DNA of 34,496 nucleotides from Planctomycetota bacterium (GTDB lineage Bacteria > Planctomycetota > UBA1135 > GCA-002686595): the NCBI GenBank assembly GCA_029259675.1, contig JAJDES010000503.1:1-34496 (forward strand), in the 5' to 3' direction. Of this stretch, positions 8,613-15,648 are shown piece by piece (the stretch's first letter is position 1; the number at the start of each line of letters is the position of its first letter). Below the pieces are notes generated by a model, which was given only the letters and a program-made list of their open reading frames with translations, made no database searches and was not told the origin of the DNA. The position numbers and the translations under genes are program-made.

Positions 8613-8638
8613 GAAACCCACTAAAGGTAGTCAGTTCA
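8613..8638 (-). repeat. Right terminal inverted repeat of the MITE-like element
   Basis: This is the inverted partner of 8422-8447. The two mismatches are adjacent, in the middle of the arm. The outer flank is the 9-mer GAAGGGTTG. Confidence 0.8.
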
Positions 8639-8733
8639 GAAGGGTTGCCCGAGTCGGCGCCCTCAGCCATGGCCCCGCGGCCGCGGACCTCAGCCGAACC
8701 CACTCGCTCTGCGCTCCCTGGCTCCAGCTTTTA

Positions 8734-8743
8734 GTTGCGCAAC
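8734..8743. promoter_or_regulatory. Palindromic candidate operator upstream of the MarR-GNAT gene
   Basis: GTTGCGCAAC is a perfect 10-bp palindrome. It is followed at once by a further GCAAC, and by GATTGCAAC directly before the ATG at 8771. MarR regulators bind short palindromes near their own promoters, so autoregulation is plausible. This is inference from position and symmetry only. Confidence 0.4.
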
Positions 8744-8770
8744 GCAACCTTTAAGTTTCTGATTGCAACC

Positions 8771-9712
8771 ATGAAACCGGAACCAGCATCCGAAGCGGAG
8801 GGCCTGCGCAGGGCGTCGCGGCAATTAATAAGGGAGCTTGGATTTCTCGTGGATCGCTGGGATGACGGGCAGCGATCCCTTTCGCACTCCCAGTGCCACT
8901 GTCTGCTCGAACTGTCCTTTCGCGAAGAACTTACGGGAGGGGAATTGTCGGAGATCTTGCAACTGGATAAGTCCAGCACAAGTCGCGCAGTCGCAGGGTT
9001 GGTGAGCGACGGACTGCTTGAACCTGCTAGTAGCCGTCAGCTCGGCGACAGTCGGCGCCGGCCCATGCGCTTGACACGCACGGGCAAACGCACTGTCGAT
9101 CGCATTGACACCCGGGCCAATGCCGAAGTGCAAGACGCACTTTCGTTGTTGGACCCCAAGGAACGCGCCTGCGTCTGTTCTGGAATGGAACTCTACGCGC
9201 GCTCACTGACGCGCGCACGACGCTTGCGCGGCATCGAAGTGCGCCCCATCCGATCTAAAGACAATACGGCCATGGGCACAATCATCCGCAACGTCATGAC
9301 CGAATTCGGTGCCGTTGGAGTGGGCTATTCGATCGAAGATTCAGAAGTGGACAACATGTCGAAGGCTTACAGGATGGCCGGACATGCGTTTTATGTGGCA
9401 ACAGAAGACGGCGCTATTCTCGGCGGAGCGGGGATCGGGCCACTGGCCGGCGGGCCGAAGGATGTTTGTGAGTTGCGCAAGATGTACTTGGGAACTGCTG
9501 CGCGTGGCTTGGGACTGGGCCGGCGACTGCTGCAGACCTGCTTAGATCACGCTCGGTCTTTGGGTTACAAAAGCTGCTATCTGGAAACCCTTAAGCACAT
9601 GCTGGGTGCCCGAAAACTCTACGAACGCTTTGGCTTTCGTGCGCTTGATGCCCCAATGGGCAGCACCGGTCACTGCGCGTGTGACAGTTGGATGCTGCTC
9701 GACTTCGAGTAG
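8771..9712 (+). CDS. MarR-type regulator fused to GNAT acetyltransferase
   Basis: This 313-residue protein joins two domains. Residues about 25-130 form a MarR winged helix: LTGGELSEILQLDKSSTSRA is the helix-turn-helix, and SRQLGDSRRRPMRLT is the basic wing. Residues about 155-313 form a GNAT fold with the acetyl-CoA loop RGLGLGRRLL and the closing KLYERFGF motif. MarR-GNAT fusions are a known architecture in which the regulator half controls a promoter and the acetyltransferase half modifies an undefined substrate. I prefer the ATG at 8771; the frame is open to a TTG at 8735, but that would place the palindrome at 8734-8743 inside the gene. No clear ribosome binding site precedes either start. 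It stands alone, downstream of the MITE-like element, and converges on the FG-GAP gene. Confidence 0.9.
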   Translation: MKPEPASEAEGLRRASRQLIRELGFLVDRWDDGQRSLSHSQCHCLLELSFREELTGGELSEILQLDKSSTSRAVAGLVSDGLLEPASSRQLGDSRRRPMRLTRTGKRTVDRIDTRANAEVQDALSLLDPKERACVCSGMELYARSLTRARRLRGIEVRPIRSKDNTAMGTIIRNVMTEFGAVGVGYSIEDSEVDNMSKAYRMAGHAFYVATEDGAILGGAGIGPLAGGPKDVCELRKMYLGTAARGLGLGRRLLQTCLDHARSLGYKSCYLETLKHMLGARKLYERFGFRALDAPMGSTGHCACDSWMLLDFE

Positions 9713-9718
9713 TAAAAC

Positions 9719-9737
9719 TGCCGCGAGCGAAGCGGCA
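9719..9737. terminator. Small hairpin between convergent genes
   Basis: TGCCGC and GCGGCA form a 6-bp perfect stem with a 7-nt loop, 6 nt after the MarR-GNAT stop and before the end of the convergent FG-GAP gene. There is no good T-tract, so termination is only suggested by position. Confidence 0.3.
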
Positions 9738-9788
9738 TTCCACAAAAGCTGCGACGTTTCGAAATACGGCACACGGCCTGCGCGATAG

Positions 9789-12700
9789 CTACCAAGCCTT
9801 GACTTGGCCAGCGAACAGGTACACCGCGCCCGTCTTGGGACCGCGATCATCGCTCCAAGCTGCTGAGATCAAAAAGTCCGCACGTCCGTCGCCGTTGACG
9901 TCCCCCATTCCAGTCGCATCGAAACCAAAACAAGCACCGGGCTGCGTATGCGTGAAGCTGGACAGTACTCGGCCCGTGCGACCCGAGTACAAATAGGCTT
10001 TCCCGCCGTGCTCAGCCGCTTCGCTATTGATCCAGGCTCCGACGATCAAGTCAGCACGTCCGTCGCCGTCCACATCTCCCGCCAGGGCATTGCCGATGCC
10101 CAACCCTTCACCGGCCCCGCCGCTAAAGATTCGCAACGACTCGCCATTGCGTCCGGAATGAACGTAAACCCGTCCCGAGCCCGGGCCATGAACCTCATTT
10201 TCGAAGTCAACGGCGTACACATCGGGGATGTGGTCGCCGTTCAAATCGCCGGGGAAAGACACAAACATGCGGCCCAAGTTCACGGCGGTGTCGTCAGCCT
10301 CGATGCGAAAGTGGGGCTGGGCCCCTCCCGCGCCCAAGTGGTAAACGTACACGCGACCAGCACGCCTGACGCCCGCATCCATAGCACCGATCGCAAGCAT
10401 GGGCTGGGAGCCTTCGAGCTTCGCACTCACCGCACTTCCGAATGCTTCACCCGCGCCTTCACCTTCAAGTGAAAATAGCAGCTGGCCGGTCGCGCCGGAC
10501 ACAGCATCCACCCGACCGTCGTTCCGGTTGTGGCCCGGTGCGCCGATGATTAGATCGGGAACTTGGTCTCCATCGAGATCGCCGGGGCCCCAGAGACTTC
10601 GACCGAAGCCTTCGTCCGCTTGCCGCCCGCTCAGCCGCAACAGCTCAGATCCATTCGCGCCCGAATAGACGAACACTTGCCCGGCCTGACGATCGCGGCC
10701 TGTCGTGGCGCCTTGCGGTTTGAACAGCTTGTCTGATTTTTGGCCCAGGGACTCCTGTTCTGTGCTTGCCGCTTTCTCGGCACCACTCGGGGCCGGCAAA
10801 GCTCCTTCCGCTTTTTTCATACCCGGGGCACCCACTGCCAAGTCATCTCGCCCATCGCCGTTCAGGTCCCCGACAGCGACGACGCAATAGCCGAAATGAC
10901 TCTCGTCGCTTCCATCCCAGCGGTGCAAGAGTTCCCCCGTCTTGCCCGAGTACACATAAGCGCGTCCCGCACTTCCGACTTTGTGTTCGTGCAATTCTCC
11001 GGTTACGGGACTCGCCAGTGCTGCATTGGGTGCGCCGATCAAGGCGTCGGGCACTCCGTCACCGTCCACATCGCCCACACGACTGATGGACCATCCGAAT
11101 TGCTCGCCTTCCGTTTCTCCGACCCACTCGTGAAGGACAACGACATCTTCCTTGAATTTGGAACTCGCGCTTTCCTCAACGGTTTCGTGAACCTCATCGA
11201 TCTCGACGCTTTCAACTCTCCAGCGATTGCGACCCGACATGGACATCAGCTCGAGCATGCGTGAATCTTCGCGCAGGCTGATTAAGTCCTCATCTTCCAA
11301 TACGAATCCCGGATCAAAGCCGGCGTCGGTCGCCTTGAAAAGCCACTCGAAAGCCAAGTCGACTTCGCCCAGCAATGCGTAGGCACAGCCGGCGTTGTAC
11401 ATGCCCAAGGACGCGACGCTGGAATCCCGGAAAGTGGCGGCCTTCTTGTGGCAAACCAATGCCCGCTCCAGGTCCCCCAGACAATGCAAGGAGTAGCCGT
11501 ACAACATCCATGCACGCGCGTTGTACGGCTGCGCTTTTGTAATCGCCTCGAATGCCTGGGCCGCCCCCGCAAAGTTTCCGCGATCCAAGCGCGCCTGAGC
11601 TTCAGCCTCCGTTGGCAATCGGCCGCTTTCAATGCGCAAATGCATTTCCTGCCGTAGTGCCGACGCGCCCGAAATCAAAAACACGCGGCCGGAGCCTTGC
11701 GGTTGTTCCCCGATCGAATCCACGGTCTTCATTGCCGTAACCAACAAGTCCGGCGCGCCGTCGCGATTGACGTCGCCGACGCCCGTGGCGCGAAAGCCAA
11801 AGGCTTCGCCTTCTGCCGTGGAGGTGAATGAGGCCAGCTGTCGACCATCGAAACCGGAACGCAAAACAATCTTACCTGTGGAATCAACTTCGCCCGCGTG
11901 CAGCCACGTGCCCACCATCAAATCGTCGTGGCCGTCTCCATCCAAGTCGCCGATAGGGCCCGTTCCGATTCCGAATGTCCCGCTTGCCGCGCCCCCCACA
12001 GTTTGCAAAGTGCGCCCGTCCGCGCCGGAAAAGACACTGGCTGCACCACTTTTGGATCCACGCCCGTTCGGCTTTCCAATGGAGCTGAGAATGTCTTCGC
12101 TGCCGTCGTGATCAATGTCTCCCACGATCGCCACGAATGGACCGACGGAATCGACGTCTCTTTCGTTTGCCTCAATGGAAAACTTCAATTGCGGTTCTTT
12201 GCCGCGGTAGACGTAAACAGCACCGTTCTTCAACGCTCCAGCCAAGGGCGCCGCGATCACCAGGGTTTCTTCCGATCCCGCGATCGAAGCACCGAATCGA
12301 TCTCCTGCTGCATCCCCATCGAGGCGAGCCAACTCTTTACCGGTGATGCCCGTTAGCAGGCTCACCCGCCCGCCCGAAGGAACACCTGGAGCACTGACTG
12401 CATAGTCTTTCCAACCGTCGCCGTTCCAATCTCCAAGCGAGGCGACGGATTCGCCAAAGCGGTCGCCGACACTCTCGCCCTTTAGCAGCCCCAACAATTG
12501 GCCGTCAACGCCTGAAAGCAGGTAAACACATCCTGCACCACTGCCTATTTGCGGCGCGCCCACGAGCAAGTCGGCGTGACCGTCTCCATCCATGTCGCCG
12601 CAACCCGCCATGGACCAACCAAAGCAATCACCAAGCTCACCCGTGCGCTCAAAGAGCAAGGATCCCGTGCGACCTGAATAGGCGTAAATCCTGCCCTGTC

Positions 12701-13163
12701 CGGATTCGGAGTGCGAATCGAGTGAAGCAGGCGCTTCGCCAGCAACCGGTTCTGATGGTTGCTTGACTTGTCCGGGTGCTTCCCCGGGTACGCCATCGGG
12801 TACGCCATCGGGTGCGTCAGCGGGTACGCCATCGGGTGCGTCAGCGGTGGTCGGAGCTATTGAACTTGATTGCCCCGCATTCGGAGCAGTTCCGATTGCA
12901 CGCGGCAAGCTCTGATACAGGGGCGCACCAATAACAATGTCCCCCACACCGTCTCCGTCCAGATCACCCGCAGCACAGATCTCATATCCGAATTGATCCC
13001 CGGGACGCTCGCCTTCGAAGCGATAGAGAACATCCACATCGGCCTCGACCCATTGAGCACCGGCAGCACAGGTTCCGAACAACATTGTGCAACTTGCAAC
13101 ATTCAAGGCTCGCAGCGCGATAGGCCGCAAGGAGATCAATCGAGTTGTCCTTGAGTGAGCCAT
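9789..13163 (-). CDS. Exported double seven-bladed FG-GAP propeller with central TPR
   Basis: The protein has 1124 residues. The ATG at 13163 has GAGGGG 6 nt upstream, and the first 37 or so residues form a signal peptide (basic start, hydrophobic core, end near AAGAQ). Residues about 46-480 hold seven FG-GAP blades, six with calcium loops such as GDLDGDGVGDIVIGAP. Residues about 500-640 are TPR-like helices. Residues about 665-1120 hold a second set of seven blades, starting GDVDGDGVPDALIGAP. In both sets blade 4 lacks the calcium loop. A Pro/Asp/Gly-rich repeat (12770-12847 in DNA) is inserted after blade 1. Integrin-alpha-like FG-GAP propellers usually bind calcium and act in surface adhesion or protein contacts; the ligand here is unknown. 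The frame is open to 13406, but those upstream codons precede the signal peptide. Confidence 0.9.
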   Translation of the reverse strand: MAHSRTTRLISLRPIALRALNVASCTMLFGTCAAGAQWVEADVDVLYRFEGERPGDQFGYEICAAGDLDGDGVGDIVIGAPLYQSLPRAIGTAPNAGQSSSIAPTTADAPDGVPADAPDGVPDGVPGEAPGQVKQPSEPVAGEAPASLDSHSESGQGRIYAYSGRTGSLLFERTGELGDCFGWSMAGCGDMDGDGHADLLVGAPQIGSGAGCVYLLSGVDGQLLGLLKGESVGDRFGESVASLGDWNGDGWKDYAVSAPGVPSGGRVSLLTGITGKELARLDGDAAGDRFGASIAGSEETLVIAAPLAGALKNGAVYVYRGKEPQLKFSIEANERDVDSVGPFVAIVGDIDHDGSEDILSSIGKPNGRGSKSGAASVFSGADGRTLQTVGGAASGTFGIGTGPIGDLDGDGHDDLMVGTWLHAGEVDSTGKIVLRSGFDGRQLASFTSTAEGEAFGFRATGVGDVNRDGAPDLLVTAMKTVDSIGEQPQGSGRVFLISGASALRQEMHLRIESGRLPTEAEAQARLDRGNFAGAAQAFEAITKAQPYNARAWMLYGYSLHCLGDLERALVCHKKAATFRDSSVASLGMYNAGCAYALLGEVDLAFEWLFKATDAGFDPGFVLEDEDLISLREDSRMLELMSMSGRNRWRVESVEIDEVHETVEESASSKFKEDVVVLHEWVGETEGEQFGWSISRVGDVDGDGVPDALIGAPNAALASPVTGELHEHKVGSAGRAYVYSGKTGELLHRWDGSDESHFGYCVVAVGDLNGDGRDDLAVGAPGMKKAEGALPAPSGAEKAASTEQESLGQKSDKLFKPQGATTGRDRQAGQVFVYSGANGSELLRLSGRQADEGFGRSLWGPGDLDGDQVPDLIIGAPGHNRNDGRVDAVSGATGQLLFSLEGEGAGEAFGSAVSAKLEGSQPMLAIGAMDAGVRRAGRVYVYHLGAGGAQPHFRIEADDTAVNLGRMFVSFPGDLNGDHIPDVYAVDFENEVHGPGSGRVYVHSGRNGESLRIFSGGAGEGLGIGNALAGDVDGDGRADLIVGAWINSEAAEHGGKAYLYSGRTGRVLSSFTHTQPGACFGFDATGMGDVNGDGRADFLISAAWSDDRGPKTGAVYLFAGQVKAW
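12770..12847 (-). repeat. 12-bp coding tandem repeat (DGVP/ADAP units)
   Basis: On the plus strand the units CGGGTACGCCAT and CGGGTGCGTCAG alternate in tandem, with a more degenerate unit at one edge. They encode four-residue units DGVP and ADAP in a low-complexity linker of the FG-GAP protein. The period of 12 keeps frame, so copy number could vary without breaking the gene. Confidence 0.8.
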
Positions 13164-13427
13164 GGATCGCCCCTCGGGCGAGGGAGAAAAGTGAGCCGAT
13201 TGCGTTCGAGCGCAGCTTCGAACTGTTCGCGTTGCCGAACGCCGCTGCCGAGCCAAAGTACTGTTGCTCAAAGATAACCGCTGGGGGCCGTTCCGGTGCT
13301 CGAGTGCGAGGCTTGTGCTCCAAAGCTTACATGGAGCGGCCATCCTACGCGTATCGAGCCCCAAGGCGGGCGAAGGCGCATTGTCGAGATTGGGCAAGGC
13401 CTGCAATTGCCTAACTGTTGATGCCTG

Positions 13428-13649
13428 CTAGAGCCCGGTCAACACCATGTAGATCAGCAAGCTCAGTCCAATGAGAAATCCGCAGATCACGATGATTACC
13501 AGCACGATCGCCTCCCTATTCTCGTCTCGAGCCCGATTGACGTTGGCGACGGAGTCCCCATGTTGCGGCGCGCTTTCGGTACCCCAACCCTTCGGATTCA
13601 AGGCCTCAGCACCCTGCCCATTCTCGCCGTTGCGCGGGTTTTCTTTCAT
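13428..13649 (-). CDS. Small single-pass membrane protein
   Basis: This 73-residue frame has a polar, Asn/Glu-rich N-terminal half and one strong hydrophobic helix at about 48-70 (AIVLVIIVICGFLIGLSLLI). I do not recognise a family. It lies 136 bp downstream of the subunit III-like gene on the same strand, so it may be an accessory or small oxidase subunit. The usual bacterial subunit IV has three helices, however, and this has one. There is no clear ribosome binding site before the ATG. The case for coding rests on the clean membrane helix with a polar head. Confidence 0.5.
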   Translation of the reverse strand: MKENPRNGENGQGAEALNPKGWGTESAPQHGDSVANVNRARDENREAIVLVIIVICGFLIGLSLLIYMVLTGL

Positions 13650-13785
13650 TCGAGGGTGTTCACAATCTCAGCTGGGTGAAGCTGACGGCCCTTGGCAAAA
13701 CATGCAAGCGGTGGATGCGCAAACAGGGCCCGGCTGCCGTGAGCATAGTTTTGCGATGTTCTCGAGCTCCCGAATCCTTCCTTTG

Positions 13786-14544
13786 CTAGTCCAAAAAGTA
13801 CAGCGCCCCAAATAACACCAGCCAAAGCCCGCCCATGGAGTGCCAATAGACCGCGCACAACTCAGCTGAAGCAACCCATTTCACTGCGGGCTCTCGCTTG
13901 CGCACCATCCACATCACGCGAGTGAGATAAATCAAGCCGCCCAGGATGTGCAAACCGTGCAATCCCGTAATGCAATAGAAAATGGTGCCGTAGGCGTTGG
14001 AGGCAATGGACAATCCATTGCTCCTCAAAAGCTGCCAAAGGCTGACTTGCGCGAACAAGAACGCCACGCCCAAAATCCAGGTCGCCATGTACATGCGTCC
14101 CATGCGAACATGCTCCCGGCGCCGGCGGCTTCGCTCGGCTTTAATCAGGGCAGCGTCACTTGCCAGCATCAAGACTGTGCTCAAAAGCAGGCCGGCTGAT
14201 GCACCGCCGAATCCCGGCGGTGGCCACGTGGGGGCGCTGGCACTGAGAGCGCCGTACACGACAAGAAACATTGAGAAGAGAGTTGCGACGCTCACAAGGA
14301 ACAACGCCAGGCCGAGCTTTTTGTGGCCCAGGGTGGAATCCTCATCCTTTTCACTCTCGCCGTCGTCCCCTCCTCCGCCACCACCACCGCCGCCGCCACC
14401 TCCGTCTTGGGGAGGCTCAACCGGGGGGGGTCCGATGCTTCTTCGGCGCCGCGTGGGTCGCACGGGTTGATCCCCACACGTAGGGTCGAGGAGCTCCACA
14501 CCGGCTCCGCCCGAATCCACCCATGCTGAAAACTGAATCAACAT
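13786..14544 (-). CDS. Cytochrome c oxidase subunit III-like protein with poly-Gly linker
   Basis: The protein has 252 residues. Residues 1-70 are soluble and odd: Arg- and Pro-rich, then twelve consecutive glycines (48-59), then an acidic stretch. The rest has five membrane helices. Family signatures are ITGLHGLHILGGLIYL in the fourth helix and VYWHSMGGLWLVLFGALYFL at the end, both typical of heme-copper oxidase subunit III (compact five-helix form). Subunit III carries no metal centre and supports stability and proton uptake of the complex in the inner membrane. Subunits I and II, expected next to it, are absent; only the small membrane protein at 13428 follows. The poly-Gly tract uses mixed Gly codons, so it is not a simple trinucleotide slip. 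The ATG at 14544 has a weak GGGAC upstream. Confidence 0.83.
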   Translation of the reverse strand: MLIQFSAWVDSGGAGVELLDPTCGDQPVRPTRRRRSIGPPPVEPPQDGGGGGGGGGGGGDDGESEKDEDSTLGHKKLGLALFLVSVATLFSMFLVVYGALSASAPTWPPPGFGGASAGLLLSTVLMLASDAALIKAERSRRRREHVRMGRMYMATWILGVAFLFAQVSLWQLLRSNGLSIASNAYGTIFYCITGLHGLHILGGLIYLTRVMWMVRKREPAVKWVASAELCAVYWHSMGGLWLVLFGALYFLD

Positions 14545-14706
14545 CCAATTGAATTGTCCCCGGCTGAGTGCGATTCGAGAACCGGAAATTGCTCAATACT
14601 GAAGGGGACCTGATCTGCGCCCTGGCAGCGCGCCAAACGGGAGCGCAAGCTCCCTCCACTCGTTCCACCGAACCCGGACAAGCTCATAACGAGAGCGCCC
14701 GCCCCA

Positions 14707-15642
14707 ATGCCCGAGATACTCAACGAAGGAGAACCGCATCGCATTGTGATTCGCGAATCGCGTTCGCCCAAACAGGCCCACGAGCAAGAGCTTGTGTTGG
14801 CGGCCGCGGATCTGCCCTATGTTCGGGTGCAGCGTGGCAAGCGCATTTTCATCGCCGTCCACCCGGATATCGCCGAACGCGCCCTTTCGGAGCTGACGCA
14901 ATACGAGCAAGAAAATCGAGGTTGGCCTCCGCGCCGCCCCGACCTGGAGCTCTTGTCCGACGGCCGCACAGGGCCCTTCCTCTTTTCGGCGCTCGTGTTC
15001 ATGGTTTTCATCCTGCAGCGCGAAGGTGCACTCGGACACGACTGGGTTGAAGTCGGAGCGGCCAGAGCCAGGCTCATCGCAAACGGCGAATGGTGGCGCG
15101 CCGTTACAGCCCTGACGTTGCACGCCGATTTGCACCATCTGCTTTCAAACATTCTGTTCGGCGCACTCTTCACCGCTCTCTTGTGTCAGTTGACGGGAAC
15201 CGGAGCCGCCCTCGGCGCAGTTTTCGCCTCGGGAGTGCTTGGCAATTTGGCCAACGCATGGATTCAAGACCCCATGCACAGTTCCATTGGCGCAAGCACC
15301 GCCGTCTTCGGAGCTCTGGGCTGCTTAGTCGGTTATCAGTTGGCCGATCGCAAGCGCATCGGACTGGGCACGCTTGAGCGCTTCGCTCCACCCCTGCTCG
15401 GACTCGTCTTTCTCGGCTGGATGGGAACCGGATCCGGCTCCGACCCCGGCGTTCCACAGGACGGCGCCAAAGTAGACGTTTGGGCCCACGCCATGGGCTT
15501 TGCCGCCGGCGGGCTTTCAGGTGCCGTACTCGGTTGGTTGGGACTCGAACGCCTGCGCAGTCGCGCCCTTCAATGGAGCGCAGTGTTCTGCTCGGCCGCA
15601 ATTCTCATCTTCTCCTGGGCCAAGGCCCTTGGAGAGTTCTGA
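14707..15642 (+). CDS. Rhomboid-family intramembrane serine protease
   Basis: The protein has 311 residues. Residues 1-90 are a soluble N-terminal domain (VLAAADLPYVRVQRGKR, then a helix ending ALSELTQYEQEN) that looks like the small DUF2007-type domain found in front of some bacterial rhomboids. The rest is a six- or seven-helix membrane core. Catalytic features are visible: HLLSN (His144, Asn148) in helix 2, GAST with nucleophile Ser197, and His261 in WAHAMGFAAG, giving the Ser-His dyad. These enzymes cleave transmembrane helices of substrate proteins in the cytoplasmic membrane. The substrate is unknown, but exported neighbours with membrane anchors are present on both sides. The gene is divergent from the subunit III-like gene and converges on the ASPIC/UnbV gene with only 6 bp between stops. 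Confidence 0.92.
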   Translation: MPEILNEGEPHRIVIRESRSPKQAHEQELVLAAADLPYVRVQRGKRIFIAVHPDIAERALSELTQYEQENRGWPPRRPDLELLSDGRTGPFLFSALVFMVFILQREGALGHDWVEVGAARARLIANGEWWRAVTALTLHADLHHLLSNILFGALFTALLCQLTGTGAALGAVFASGVLGNLANAWIQDPMHSSIGASTAVFGALGCLVGYQLADRKRIGLGTLERFAPPLLGLVFLGWMGTGSGSDPGVPQDGAKVDVWAHAMGFAAGGLSGAVLGWLGLERLRSRALQWSAVFCSAAILIFSWAKALGEF

Positions 15643-15648
15643 GCGCGC

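Larger units (their letters stand above)
8422..8638. mobile_element. MITE-like element, 217 bp, 26-bp terminal inverted repeats
   Basis: The left end (8422-8447) and right end (8613-8638) are inverted copies matching at 24 of 26 positions: GAAACCCACTAAAG is shared, two bases differ, then AGTCAGTTCA is shared. Immediately outside the arms are GAAGGATTG (8413-8421) and GAAGGGTTG (8639-8647), a 9-bp direct repeat with one mismatch, as expected of an aged target-site duplication. The 165-bp interior has no credible ORF but has smaller inverted repeats, for example AAGTGG/CCACTT and GTGGAG/CTCCAC. Length, lack of coding and 9-bp duplication fit a non-autonomous element mobilised by a transposase encoded elsewhere. 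9-bp duplications occur in IS1- and IS4-type families, among others. No transposase gene is in the window. Confidence 0.78.
8243..8770. other. Intergenic region carrying a MITE-like element
   Basis: These 528 bases separate divergent genes. The central part (8413-8647) is the inverted-repeat element annotated separately, and 8734-8743 is a perfect palindrome next to the MarR-GNAT start. The flanks 8243-8412 and 8648-8733 show nothing I can name. An 85-codon minus-strand frame crossing the right end of the element is judged spurious. Confidence 0.6.

Noticed and set aside
8446..8703. Minus-strand 85-codon frame over the MITE-like element
   Set aside because: It crosses the element end into flanking DNA, has no recognisable motif, and does not end or begin with the element.
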